Shown here: one piece after another, positions 47,601 to 51,508 of the stretch
Layout: each line of letters starts with the position of its first letter
How positions within the stretch are numbered: position 1 is the first letter of the stretch
Assembly (NCBI GenBank): GCA_021229015.1
Contig: CM037783.1
Span: 25,674,154-25,738,153 of the forward strand
Direction of reading: 5' to 3'
DNA length: 64,000 bases
Origin: Solen grandis
Lineage: Eukaryota; Mollusca; Bivalvia; Adapedonta; Solenidae
Notes under the pieces: model-generated
The model's database searches: none
What the model was told of the DNA's origin: nothing
Seen by the model: only the letters and a program-made list of their open reading frames with translations
Position numbers and translations under genes: made by a program

Positions 47601-47704
47601 ATGGTTGCCAAATCAATGAGTCGACCATCTTGAATAACAATGTAAATGAAGGCACGGAGTCAAAACCTGCACAAAATGAGTATGTTGAACTATTTAGTGT
47701 GTGA
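2455..47704 (+). CDS. class B1 (secretin-family) hormone GPCR, PTH/VIP-receptor-like; 11 exons, 5' end missing
   Basis: This is a plasma-membrane receptor for a peptide hormone, expected to couple to G proteins (usually Gs/cAMP in this family). Exons at 2455-2574, 3905-4038, 4633-4727, 5450-5612, 16387-16543, 18050-18110, 38703-38775, 39716-39807, 40726-40864, 45209-45250 and 47186-47704 all have GT/AG borders and matching phases. They sum to 2 bases plus 531 codons including the stop. Order: hormone-binding domain, TM1-TM7, helix 8, about 165-residue tail. Family marks seen are [16 protein letters not shown] in TM2, VEAVYLH in TM3, GW in TM4, [13 protein letters not shown] in TM6 and a CFANAEV end to TM7. 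The TM2, TM5 and TM7 blocks resemble PTH receptors and TM6 resembles VIP/PACAP receptors, so I do not assign an ortholog. The first exon (signal peptide and first hormone-domain cysteine) is not found in the 2454 bases upstream. Confidence 0.93.
3905..4038 (+). CDS. receptor exon 2: hormone-binding domain, second part
   Basis: The exon contains [12 protein letters not shown] and NWTNYSQC, the end of the HRM fold with its last two cysteines, followed by an acidic linker (QNDDDG). Four N-glycosylation sequons (NAT, NGT, NWT, NYS) fall within about 20 residues. The two starting bases join the single G left by the previous exon to make Glu. It ends in phase 0 at GTATTG. Confidence 0.92.
4285..4368. 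repeat. 42-bp tandem duplication
   Basis: Two near-identical 42-base units starting 'agtctcctactgctacacag' and 'agtcttctactgctacacag' lie in receptor intron 2. Confidence 0.85.
4633..4727 (+). CDS. receptor exon 3: TM1
   Basis: This exon encodes a short juxtamembrane stretch ([13 protein letters not shown]) and a hydrophobic helix ([18 protein letters not shown]), the usual TM1 of class B receptors. The acceptor is TTTCAG ending at 4632 and the donor GTGAGT follows 4727, phase 2. A CAT microsatellite begins directly after the donor. Confidence 0.93.
4732..4772. repeat. (CAT)n microsatellite
   Basis: A run of CAT triplets begins immediately after the exon 3 donor. A looser TTC/CAT-rich stretch continues to about 4880. 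Confidence 0.95.
5178..5325. repeat. GCGGTC/GACCGC inverted-repeat element, copy 2
   Basis: It starts with 'gtcaaacctatcttaagcga' and ends 'gaccgctagattgaccgctt'. The middle 'ataacaaaatactagttttg' closely matches copy 3 at 47755-47935 in the same orientation. It lies in receptor intron 3, about 120 bases before exon 4. Confidence 0.6.
5450..5612 (+). CDS. receptor exon 4: ICL1, TM2 and ECL1
   Basis: The exon reads [17 protein letters not shown] then [12 protein letters not shown], a near-perfect class B1 TM2 signature (R/K-x-L-H-C-x-R-N-Y-I-H). It is followed by a long ECL1 ending [11 protein letters not shown] with one N-glycosylation sequon. The donor is GTAAGA after 5612, phase 0. The next exon lies 10.8 kb away and the intron hosts an antisense gene. 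Confidence 0.96.
6241..6269. repeat. (TC)n microsatellite
   Basis: An unbroken TC dinucleotide run lies inside receptor intron 4. Confidence 0.97.
6405..6530 (+). repeat. dispersed repeat, copy 1
   Basis: 'ttaaggtaatccatccatca' and 'attaaattgtgatcat', then 'ctataactccaagtcaatgg', recur in the same order at 38850-38970 in intron 7 of the same gene. Non-coding; class unknown. Confidence 0.7.
6715..8748 (-). CDS. GGACT: gamma-glutamylaminecyclotransferase (AIG2/GGCT-like fold), two exons
   Basis: It is a cytosolic enzyme that releases free amino acids and 5-oxoproline from gamma-glutamylamines such as the gamma-glutamyl-lysine left after transglutaminase crosslink breakdown. Exon 1 is 8560-8748 (63 codons, ATG at 8746-8748); exon 2 is 6715-7035 (106 codons and stop). 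The donor GTGAGT and acceptor TTACAG join in phase 0, giving 169 residues against about 153 in human. Visible marks are the substrate loop [12 protein letters not shown] (residues 7-18), [20 protein letters not shown] after the junction, and Glu84 in [13 protein letters not shown], the expected catalytic Glu. The extra length is an insert around [11 protein letters not shown]. The gene lies wholly within receptor intron 4 on the opposite strand. Confidence 0.93.
7325..7940. repeat. element bounded by inverted 'TCGGCGTA/TACGCCGA'-type ends
   Basis: 'cagtatttttcggcgtag' (about 7330) and 'acgccgaatatctttttaaa' (about 7899) form an inverted pair. The same pair occurs at 16778 and 17424. The interval also holds a 'cgaaaattaatgatttcaca' end (7547-7566) like the right end of the element at 36931-37132. 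It lies in the GGACT intron. Confidence 0.45.
8400..8505 (+). repeat. possible SINE fragment with B-box-like core
   Basis: 'cccgagttgaatctcagctc' and the following CGGGGC resemble the B-box arm of tRNA-headed SINEs in this genome. No clear A box or tail is visible. Confidence 0.25.
9105..9265 (-). repeat. SINE body fragment with internal 44-bp duplication
   Basis: 'gtatttcagtcattagagac' and 'agacagatatagtgctgcca' match the minus-strand SINE at 51107-51410. Inside it a 44-base unit (9167-9210) is repeated at 9211-9254 with one change. Confidence 0.7.
9300..9675. repeat. degenerate repeat of 'ccgyaattttagtgcrttt'
   Basis: At least four diverged copies of this short phrase occur in direct orientation (near 9301, 9360, 9608 and 9650), with T-rich spacers. 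Nothing coding is visible. Confidence 0.45.
10030..10182. repeat. polypyrimidine (CT/TTTC) tract
   Basis: About 150 bases of almost pure C/T on the plus strand lie inside receptor intron 4. Confidence 0.85.
10683..10975 (-). mobile_element. tRNA-headed SINE, nearly full length
   Basis: On the minus strand it has a head with B box ('gggttcgattcctggccgcg'), a body ('gctatac...ctcagcatat') and a tail reading 'gggacgttatactaaaac'. It matches the plus-strand SINE at 18523-18844. The A-box region is damaged. Confidence 0.8.
11540..12890 (+). mobile_element. non-autonomous element with central about 160-bp tandem repeats
   Basis: The left end is 'gagggccgtaaggccctata' then 'tcgctcatctgag'; the right end is 'gcactttgtgctcaggtgag' then 'ctaaaa'. 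CTCATCTGAG and CTCAGGTGAG sit as subterminal inverted repeats. The middle has five copies of a unit marked by 'ggggtcattta' at 11883, 12018, 12183, 12342 and 12508 (spacing 135, 165, 159, 166). A CG-rich 'acggacgcacgcacggacg' stretch precedes the right end. I recognise this style as a common bivalve repeat. It has no coding capacity. Confidence 0.75.
13375..13505 (-). repeat. SINE body fragment
   Basis: 'gctgccacactgcagtgttt' and 'gggccagccggttct' match the body of the minus-strand SINE copies at 10683 and 51107, with point changes. Confidence 0.55.
15001..15100. other. assembly gap (100 N)
   Basis: Exactly 100 Ns, the conventional length for a gap of unknown size, fall within receptor intron 4. 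The true intron length is therefore unknown. Confidence 0.99.
15405..15520 (+). repeat. tRNA-like SINE fragment, different family
   Basis: A B-box core 'ggtttcgaacc' (15459-15469) is flanked by arm-like 'gaggcaag'. The head differs from the family at 18523. Confidence 0.4.
16387..16543 (+). CDS. receptor exon 5: TM3, ICL2 and start of TM4
   Basis: The exon opens with HIEC, whose Cys is the TM3 partner of the ECL2 disulfide. It continues [17 protein letters not shown] (the class B E..YLH motif in TM3), [11 protein letters not shown] in ICL2, and ends IILGW with the invariant TM4 Trp. The acceptor TTTCAG is at 16381-16386 and the donor GTAAGT follows 16543, phase 1. Confidence 0.96.
16778..17490. 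repeat. element bounded by inverted 'TCGGCGTAG/CTACGCCGA' ends
   Basis: 'gaaatatattttttcggcgt' (16784 on) and 'cctacgccgaatatcttttt' (17421 on) form an inverted pair, as at 7325-7940. The right arm also contains 'atatcttttttaaagatat', itself a palindrome. It lies in receptor intron 5. Confidence 0.45.
18050..18110 (+). CDS. receptor exon 6: rest of TM4
   Basis: This 61-base exon reads (S)[19 protein letters not shown], the end of TM4 and start of ECL2. The Pro pair after GW matches the GWGLP/GWGVP of vertebrate class B receptors. It enters in phase 1 and leaves in phase 2 at GTAAGT. No Met is present, so an ORF caller would miss it. Confidence 0.93.
18523..18844 (+). mobile_element. tRNA-headed SINE, full length with short target-site duplication
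   Basis: A box 'tggccgagtgg' is at 18537-18547 and the B-box region 'ggttgatcc' at 18582-18590 (two bases shorter than canonical). A long unique body follows, and the 3' end is 'gggacgtaaaacccaacaaa' plus an A-rich (CAAA)n tail. The 9-base 'aaaaatagc' stands on both sides (18514-18522 and 18845-18853), fitting a target-site duplication. Other copies or pieces in this window are at 9105, 10683, 13375, 40137, 51107 and 59480. Confidence 0.88.
19822..19850. repeat. (AG)n microsatellite
   Basis: An unbroken AG dinucleotide run. Confidence 0.95.
20760..22260 (-). pseudogene. decayed LINE reverse transcriptase (copy A)
   Basis: On the minus strand, reading from 22260 downwards, there are RT fragments. 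FCDISKAF (the palm Asp block, about 22050-22075) is followed by [19 protein letters not shown] leads to [16 protein letters not shown] (about 21845-21965). A thumb-like [12 protein letters not shown] comes next, then a Cys/His end [16 protein letters not shown] (about 20800-20890). Stops and frameshifts separate the blocks. The conserved YADD block is not readable. This family differs from the LINEs at 24205-29366. Confidence 0.8.
21378..21522. repeat. 48-bp tandem repeat, three copies, inside LINE copy A
   Basis: A 48-base unit starting 'aaactacacccaacataaac' is repeated three times with no visible divergence. On the LINE strand each unit reads a 16-residue block ([16 protein letters not shown]). 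The identity of the copies means the triplication is far younger than the LINE. Confidence 0.93.
23214..23256. repeat. (CATA)n microsatellite
   Basis: About nine tandem CATA units. Confidence 0.92.
24205..25887 (+). pseudogene. LINE (outer copy), 5' portion: reverse transcriptase
   Basis: This is the 5'-truncated body of a non-LTR retrotransposon. Readable order: [16 protein letters not shown] linker; [18 protein letters not shown]; the palm Asp block [16 protein letters not shown] (about 24990-25030); [20 protein letters not shown] (25283-25295 region); thumb and connection to RLTKRV at 25887. It is broken by a frameshift at an A-run near 24450, a second near 24925 with loss of a few codons, and a TAA at 25263-25265 just before YADD. 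The reading continues at 28604 after the inserted inner LINE. Clade not assigned (I/Nimb- or Jockey-like). Confidence 0.88.
25887..28604 (-). pseudogene. LINE (inner copy), inserted antisense into the outer copy
   Basis: It is a related LINE of the same family on the minus strand, reading from about 28604 down to a (TTATC)n tail at 25889-25912. It encodes an upstream linker ([16 protein letters not shown]), RT finger and palm blocks, YADD ([11 protein letters not shown]), thumb, and the Cys/His end (CVFC...[10 protein letters not shown]). It has lost about 35 codons in frame just after DHVFCLSSV, including the whole palm Asp block. It has frameshifts near 27475 and 27075. Stop near 26180; the 3' UTR motif GGCCCATTGGGCC is at 25987-25999 on this strand. 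Confidence 0.9.
25981..25999 (-). promoter_or_regulatory. conserved palindromic 3'-UTR motif of inner LINE
   Basis: The 19-base GGCCCATTGGGCCGGGTGT on the LINE strand is identical to that of the outer LINE at 29244-29262. GGCCCAxTGGGCC is self-complementary and may be a 3' hairpin read by the reverse transcriptase (inference). Confidence 0.7.
28604..29366 (+). pseudogene. LINE (outer copy), 3' portion: C-terminal domain, 3' UTR and (TTAC)n tail
   Basis: The frame resumes with [13 protein letters not shown] and runs to a stop at 29173-29175. It includes [27 protein letters not shown] and a [16 protein letters not shown]ys/His module. The 3' UTR carries GGCCCATTGGGCC at 29244-29256, then 'aataaataaa' and a (TTAC)n tail (about 29345-29365). 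Collinearity with the inner copy shows it is the missing end of the element at 24205-25887. Confidence 0.9.
29244..29262 (+). promoter_or_regulatory. conserved palindromic 3'-UTR motif of outer LINE
   Basis: It is the same 19-base sequence as in the inner LINE, about 70 bases after the ORF stop and about 100 before the simple-repeat tail. Confidence 0.7.
30065..30335. repeat. degenerate tandem repeat of 'tgtgtcgtgtaagttgtaccc'-like phrase
   Basis: Four or so diverged units with 'acctgtgtgtcgtgtaagtt' and 'acccacgagattttt' are spaced about 60-110 bases apart in intron 6. Confidence 0.6.
30720..30787. repeat. duplicated unit with perfect-stem hairpin
   Basis: 'catggggcgaatcattt' occurs directly at 30721 and again at 30751. 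The second copy is followed at once by its inverse (30768-30787), giving a 38-base foldback at 30750-30787 with only three mismatched positions. Confidence 0.8.
31268..31294. repeat. (AG)n microsatellite
   Basis: An uninterrupted AG run. Confidence 0.95.
32251..32278. repeat. poly(A) run
   Basis: About 28 consecutive A residues. No retrocopied coding sequence is visible upstream, so I do not call a processed pseudogene. Confidence 0.9.
33425..33451. repeat. (CT)n microsatellite
   Basis: An unbroken CT run after a C-rich 'ccccccccacccca' stretch. Confidence 0.95.
33655..33738 (+). repeat. LINE 3'-end fragment with (TTCTG)n tail
   Basis: A T/C-rich end 'gtataccttgtatacctgga' leads to 'gtaataaagat' and a (TTCTG)n tail. 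AATAAA plus a pentamer tail is the layout of the LINE ends at 29330 and 25889. Further AATAAA-TTCTG ends are at about 33855-33872 and 38526-38550. Confidence 0.5.
34055..34462. repeat. foldback (MITE-like) element
   Basis: 'gataccacgtggtatatgac' with 'gtcattttaagctat' (34068-34102) is matched in inverted orientation by 'gatagcttaaaatgacatca' with 'tatatcacgtggtat' (about 34419-34453). The arms contain CACGTG and TGACGTCA-like palindromes. The inside is non-coding. Confidence 0.7.
36931..37132. repeat. MITE with ACTGTAxAAT terminal inverted repeats
   Basis: The left end 'actgtagaattaattttcgt' and the right end 'cgaaaattaatgattttaca' plus 'gt' are inverted copies. The interior has further Fold-back pairs ('cgtggaggataaa' / 'tttatccccacg'). 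It is 202 bases with no ORF. Confidence 0.75.
37400..37475 (-). repeat. possible tRNA-like SINE fragment
   Basis: A 'ggttcgaaaccca' B-box-like core on the minus strand (about 37424-37436) has an arm-like 'gattcgaagtctata' beside it. No tail or A box is certain. Confidence 0.3.
38703..38775 (+). CDS. receptor exon 7: ECL2 and start of TM5
   Basis: This 73-base exon was found by looking for the missing ECL2 block: after the split Leu it reads [18 protein letters not shown] then VIISVV. It supplies the conserved ECL2 Cys-Trp and the W-I-x-x-x-P that opens TM5. The acceptor TTTAAG is at 38697-38702 and the donor GTGCGT follows 38775. One base plus 24 codons fits exactly between the phase 2 exon before and the phase 0 exon after. 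It has an N-glycosylation sequon (NTS). Confidence 0.9.
38850..38972 (+). repeat. dispersed repeat, copy 2
   Basis: It matches 6405-6530 ('ttaaggtaattcatccatca', 'ataactccaagtcagtggat') in the same orientation. It lies 75 bases after receptor exon 7. Confidence 0.7.
39716..39807 (+). CDS. receptor exon 8: TM5 and ICL3
   Basis: The exon reads [17 protein letters not shown] followed by a hydrophilic ICL3 ([13 protein letters not shown]). LNFxxFINIVRxLxTKL is very close to the vertebrate PTH receptor block. The acceptor is GACAG ending 39715 and the donor GTAAGA follows 39807, phase 2. Confidence 0.95.
39833..40012. repeat. degenerate tandem repeat 'ctacatgtattgttatctg'
   Basis: Irregular units mixing 'tatctgctacattta' and 'tttatttgctacat' repeat about seven times. 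They start 26 bases after the exon 8 donor. Confidence 0.8.
40137..40215 (-). repeat. SINE body fragment
   Basis: 'agacagatatagtattgcca' and 'cactgcaggatgtggcatgg' match the SINE family of 18523 and 51107. It is internally deleted. Confidence 0.6.
40726..40864 (+). CDS. receptor exon 9: TM6, ECL3 and start of TM7
   Basis: The exon reads [20 protein letters not shown], the TM6 core with the P-x-x-G kink motif (LFG changed to IFG), then ECL3 ([13 protein letters not shown]). It ends with CEMFFTSYQ at the start of TM7. The final Gln precedes the Gly of the next exon (QG), as in other class B receptors. Donor GTAAGT, phase 0. Confidence 0.96.
41345..41546. repeat. about 147-bp direct duplication
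   Basis: 'gacatcatcgttttaatttt' with 'agaatgacatcattggttga' (41346 on) recurs at about 41493 ('gacatcatcgttctaatttt'). Confidence 0.8.
41565..41621. repeat. (AT)n microsatellite
   Basis: A near-pure AT run with one break. Confidence 0.97.
41935..42135. repeat. about 86-bp tandem repeat, 2.4 copies
   Basis: Units beginning 'tgatttagtgacggaaatgc', 'tgatttagggacggaaatgc' and 'tgatttaggagcggatgtgt' start near 41936, 42022 and 42107. Confidence 0.85.
43714..43945. repeat. polypyrimidine (CCTCCT)n tract
   Basis: About 230 bases of nearly pure C/T (CTCCTCC, CTCTCCCTCC) are punctuated by only a few purines. Such polypurine-polypyrimidine tracts can form triplex H-DNA (established knowledge; not shown here). 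Confidence 0.95.
44013..44456 (+). pseudogene. broken C2H2-finger / P-loop packaging-ATPase-like fragment
   Basis: One frame reads, in order, a C2H2 finger ([13 protein letters not shown]...RHQNNVH, 44022-44087), a linker, and a P-loop GPSSSGK (44193-44213). Then comes [16 protein letters not shown] and a Walker-B-like NLIVFDDLM (about 44401-44427). The frame is closed by TAG straight after the only upstream ATG (44013-44018), by TGA at 44382-44384 and by TAA at 44454. The residue after the P-loop Lys is Asn, where Thr or Ser is usual. Similar finger plus ATPase proteins occur in many invertebrate genomes and look virus- or Polinton-derived (my recollection). The C-terminal half is absent. 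No companion viral gene is seen nearby. Confidence 0.7.
45209..45250 (+). CDS. receptor exon 10: 42-base exon of TM7
   Basis: Exactly 42 bases encode [14 protein letters not shown], phase 0 on both sides. A 14-residue TM7 exon in this position is a known hallmark of class B1 receptor genes and is skipped in some vertebrate isoforms. The acceptor has a long T-rich tract (TTTTTTTTCTTTCAG) and the donor is GTATGA. The usual YCFxN is LCFAN here. Confidence 0.93.
45251..47185 (+). other. receptor intron 10
   Basis: Apart from the SINE at 45730-46055 it is AT-rich. The stretches 45260-45715 and 46075-47180 show no gene, RNA or recognised element. Confidence 0.6.
45730..46055 (+). mobile_element. 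tRNA-headed SINE with (CAA)n tail and 15-bp target-site duplication
   Basis: A box 'tggccgagagg' is at 45741-45751 and B box 'ggttcgaaacc' at 45795-45805. The body ('ttcatgtgaggaagccttcc', 'tacccgggtacatctgtgta') leads to 'gtaagccccaata' and (CAA)n. A second copy of the 3' end (45991-46050) follows. TTAAGATCTAATTTG stands on both sides (45715-45729 and 46056-46070), which fixes the element ends and shows a fairly recent insertion. Same family at 54942 and 55877. Confidence 0.93.
47186..47704 (+). CDS. receptor exon 11: helix 8, C-terminal tail and stop
   Basis: The exon starts VRSEIKRTW, the helix 8 block that follows NxEV in class B receptors, so its GTG is an ordinary Val codon and not a start. 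About 150 polar residues follow, rich in Ser, Thr, Lys and Asp/Glu, with many possible phosphorylation sites and an acidic stretch ([11 protein letters not shown]). The tail is not conserved with anything I know. Stop TGA at 47702-47704. Confidence 0.93.
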   Translation: MRSEIKRTWDQHQLMRFGNTSRRSSGYTCQRETSCTRVSSFQKQTTPMKKYRVGAKSNTSLTDLEETVPFTNNPSVKTYSMVMDGSDSPETEDKEADNASKQTTDEKVELKIKFVNIECTSRDGLSRNTTSLDIQTLKNGCQINESTILNNNVNEGTESKPAQNEYVELFSV

Positions 47705-47754
47705 CGTCACGGTTATTCAATATTTATCTACCTGTGTTGTCAATAAGTATATGC

Positions 47755-47935
47755 AGTCAAGCCTGTCTTAAGCGGTCAGTCCATGAAACAAAGTGAAAGA
47801 AAGTGACCGTTTAACAGAGGTGGGCGCTAAATGAAGGTCAAACATATAACAAAATGCTACAGTTTTGTGATATAAAAACTGACCGCTAGATACAGGTTGA
47901 CCGCTTAATTCAGGTGACCGCTAATACAGGTTCAT
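47755..47935. repeat. GCGGTC/GACCGC inverted-repeat element, copy 3, in the 3' UTR region
   Basis: It begins 'gtcaagcctgtcttaagcgg' and ends with several 'gaccgct' units. AAGCGGTCAGT and ACTGACCGCT make an inverted pair. It lies 50 bases after the receptor stop and before the candidate poly(A) signal, so it would be transcribed if that signal is used. Confidence 0.65.
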
Positions 47936-48110
47936 CTGTTTATTGTTAACTGCAATTACATCTTTGTGTACAATAGATTGATGCGACATTTATTTATAAT
48001 TTGTATTTCATAGATGTACAAGATTTTTTAGACTAATGTCAAAGGTTATTTGTATTTCTCATCAGATGTTTTTTTTTTCTCATTATTATTTTCATTAAAC
48101 ATTTAAATTT

Positions 48111-48116
48111 AATAAA
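48111..48116 (+). terminator. possible receptor poly(A) signal
   Basis: AATAAA stands about 410 bases after the receptor stop, after a T-rich stretch. It is the first canonical signal I see downstream on this strand. If used, the 3' UTR would include the GCGGTC-type repeat at 47755-47935. Confidence 0.4.
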
Positions 48117-48184
48117 TATCAGCAGTCAAGATAAATTGAATATAAGTCATGACAGATATATTTTGGTTTTCGTCATATTCGTTG

Positions 48185-48620
48185 TAATATATAATGGAAA
48201 TGTTGCCCCGGGAAGAGATGGAACCCAGGACACATAGTTAACTTAGTAATACGACCGGTCATGGGACCAAAGTTGGCTGGTCGTATGAATGGTGGTCGGA
48301 CTGTCGGGTCAGGCAGTATATTTACGGGAACAGCCAGGGTCCCGTTTTAGTAACCTACATAAATCGTAAGAATTTTAGCATATTAAGTGTATACATATCA
48401 CTATTCTTATTGATAGAATGTAATCCTTCTTTTTTTTGCAATATATAGAGCGGCGCTTTATGTGAGGGATAAAAACACAGAAAACACTTATTTTCATCTG
48501 TCACAGTGCATTTACGTTTATATAAGTTTAGTGTAAAGGGTCCCTGGGTCCAGAAAATCTTGGTCTCAATAGTGAGGTGGTCCATATTATGAGGTGGTCT
48601 TTATATGAGGTATTACCGTA
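48185..48620. repeat. possible MITE-like repeat
   Basis: 'tggtcgtatgaatggtggtc' near 48270 and 'gaggtggtccatattatgag' with 'gaggtggtctttatatgagg' near 48580 look like the arms of a short repeat. I could not define the ends. Confidence 0.25.
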
Positions 48621-50746
48621 TGTACCCATGAACTGTGTCAGCGATCATCTGTACTAACTAAACTGCCAGTCTGTTTTCAGCAGGATTCTATAGAAACCAC
48701 AGTTTGTATTGTGTTACATTGTTAAACATTTACATCCATTTAGAGATCAACTTGTCTTAGTGGGCGCTGTTTGGAGGTTGAGAAGGACAGGTATGAGTGA
48801 GTCTGTGCGCCCCTCCCCCCCCCCCCCCCACACACACACTAAAAAAGACTCCCGAGCCCCAAAATCGCAACAATAAAAAGAAATTGTTGTCTATAACAAA
48901 CTTGACTTCGCAACAGAAAATATAAGTTACACTCCCAAACACACATGTACACACAAATATACAATTCCTCCGTTTGATTAAGACTTGAAGTGTCAGAACT
49001 TTTTAGACTAATTTAAAGCTAGTAAAACATTATGCAATTCTATTTTTTATATAACCCATTTTAATCAGAAACACTGAATTCCATATATTTCTAACATTAA
49101 TGTTGTACTACTACTACTACTTCTACTAAAATCGCCATCATCAACAACATTTTCATCATCATTATAATCACCATTTTTAAATGTATACCAGAATCCTGCA
49201 ATTTTAATTAAATGTACCGTATACTAAAGTGTCCGTTTGTTTTATTGTCTGTTCAACTTGCACTGTCATTTAAACAATAGTATTCGTGCATCTAATATCA
49301 TTGTGAATATATATAATATGCTTCAGTTTTGCAGGGTGACTTCCTCATGTATTGTTATCGGGTAAAATGCATTAAATTTTACATTCAACGGCTAATAACT
49401 CCATCGATGTTTAAGTATAATCGACTTCAGTGGCTTACGAGTTGTATACCTTAAGTGATTATACCATTTTCGTTATTGTAGGCATCGTTCAATAAAAACA
49501 TGTATTTATCTATTAGTTCAAACGTTATATTATGTAAATTATTGGAAAATAGTGAAATTCTGTGTTCTATCAGTGAGATAAAATTTATATCCCTCAGTGT
49601 GAGTGATATTGGACTGCTGGGGCTACCTTTTTAACTTATAAAGGGCATGTATCAAACTTCGACGCAGCTGATTGGTTGCGCATCAAACACTGTCTCACGC
49701 TCTGCACACTGAGCATATACATACGACAAATGATACGCGTTGCAGACAGATAGACAAACTATGAGATGGAAATGACAGACACACAATTAACAAGACAAAA
49801 AGACAAACAAAGAGACAGTCAGTCCATAATAACTACAACACTATTCTAAACAGAGGAAACAGTTTACTCGAAGCATTTATTTTACTTTTTAAGTTTTGCA
49901 AGATATTTTCGTTAAATCGCGAAAAACACGATATAGTTTAGCATGGGGACGATCAATTATATATATATACCTGCCAGGGTAGAATGTCTACTTCTTTAGT
50001 TTTATTTCTCATATTTTTAGAGATAAATTTATCACCCGATCTTATATACCTCACATAAATATACCGGTGTGTTAATTAAGGTTTCTGATAATTAGGCAAT
50101 TTATTGTCCTTTTTTACTGATATATCATATTTATGCATACATTGCATGCAGAGGTTTTTATTTATTGAATTTTCAGTGATACCAATAATACAAGAACACA
50201 AGCTGCGCTGTAAATATTTTTCTTTACAATTGTTTTATGACGTCACGTTTTATTATATTTTAATTGGTGCATACCTCAAATATAACACTTTAATATTGAT
50301 ATCTAATTTACTTGCTTGAGTACAAAGAACCGCCATAAGAATTTCAGTCAAGAGAAAAGCATTGTGCATTCTCGCTTTCTTATGATAACGCAGGGAAATA
50401 CATGCTATCACATCGTATCACGTTATCCTGATACCAGGTCAGCCAGTCTTGAAATGTCTCAAAGTCAGGAAGCTGTATTGCAGTTCTTACGGATATGGTA
50501 TATTGCCGTATGGGATAGAACCAGTTATTATATGGATTGATCCTCAACCACACGGACACCAGGATCGTTTATGGGACATTTTTTCTTTTATAATAAGTAG
50601 TAAATCTTATATATTAAGTTTATATGAAAATATATTTCTTTTTTTAACGATCAACTCATATAGACTTCAATAAAATGATGAGCATTATGGTTAAATTCTG
50701 GTGTATGTGTTTTCTTTTATATTTCCAATACGTGCGCGCACTGAGG

Positions 50747-50748
<2 letters not shown>

Positions 50749-50789
<41 letters not shown>
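50749..50789. repeat. (AG)n microsatellite
   Basis: An almost unbroken AG run of about 40 bases. Confidence 0.96.
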
Positions 50790-50796
<7 letters not shown>

Positions 50797-51106
50797 ATAA
50801 TCTGTAAGATCAGTATTCTTGTCAAGTTTTGTTTTCATAAACTGCCTTCTTGTAAAGACTCACTAAAATGGTTTGAGTCAACATAATGCTCAAAACAGAA
50901 ACAGTACTAGGATTAATAATATTTATAGTAAAACAGTTTTTATTACAAAATGAATTTGAAACATTTTGATAAATCGCTTATATTTCCCGCTCTTAGTTAC
51001 CGGTCGTACAGATGTTAGAGGATCAATTCTTGTTTATTTGTAAACATATAATAATTGTTATTACACAAATAACTTGTTTAAAATGTGTGTTTTTGTGTGT
51101 GTGTTT

Positions 51107-51410
51107 GTTTGTTGGGTTTAACGTTCCACCGACAGTATTTCAGTCATTAAGAGACGATGTCTACTTGAGACAGATATAGTGTTGCCACACTGCAGTATCA
51201 CGCCGTTTATGTGGCATGATACCATACCCAGTCACATTATCATGACACCGGGCAAACCAGTCCGGGAACTACCCTTATATGCTGAGCGCCAAGCAAGGGA
51301 GCTATAACAGTACCATTTTTTACAACTTTGGTAATGTCGCGGCCGGGTATCGAACCCACGACCTCCCGCTCCCGAGACGGACGCTCTAACCACTCGGCCA
51401 CCGGGAACAG
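51107..51410 (-). mobile_element. tRNA-headed SINE, full length
   Basis: On the minus strand the A box 'tggccgagtgg' is at 51390-51400 and the B box 'gggttcgatacc' at 51346-51357. The body matches 18523-18844 and the 3' end is 'gttaaacccaacaaacaaac'. Both flanks are GT/TG repeats, so a target-site duplication cannot be told from the microsatellite. Confidence 0.92.
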
Positions 51411-51448
51411 TGTGTGTGTGTGTGTGTGTGTGCTTATCCCCGTGCGAC

Positions 51449-51483
<35 letters not shown>

Positions 51484-51508
51484 GAGAGGAGAGAGAGAGA
51501 GAGAGAGA
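51411..51508. repeat. compound (TG)n / (AG)n microsatellite
   Basis: A TG run (51411-51432), a short spacer, then an AG-rich run to 51508, abutting the SINE head. Confidence 0.95.

Larger units (their letters stand above)
47705..51100. other. intergenic stretch after the receptor
   Basis: It carries the 3' UTR repeat, a possible MITE, a C-run (48813-48829) and an (AG)n tract. No gene or RNA is recognised. Confidence 0.55.

Noticed and set aside
2455..47704. Firm naming as PTH1R or a PDF receptor
   Set aside because: TM6 is VIP/PACAP-like while TM2, TM5 and TM7 are PTH-receptor-like; without a tree a symbol would overstate the evidence.
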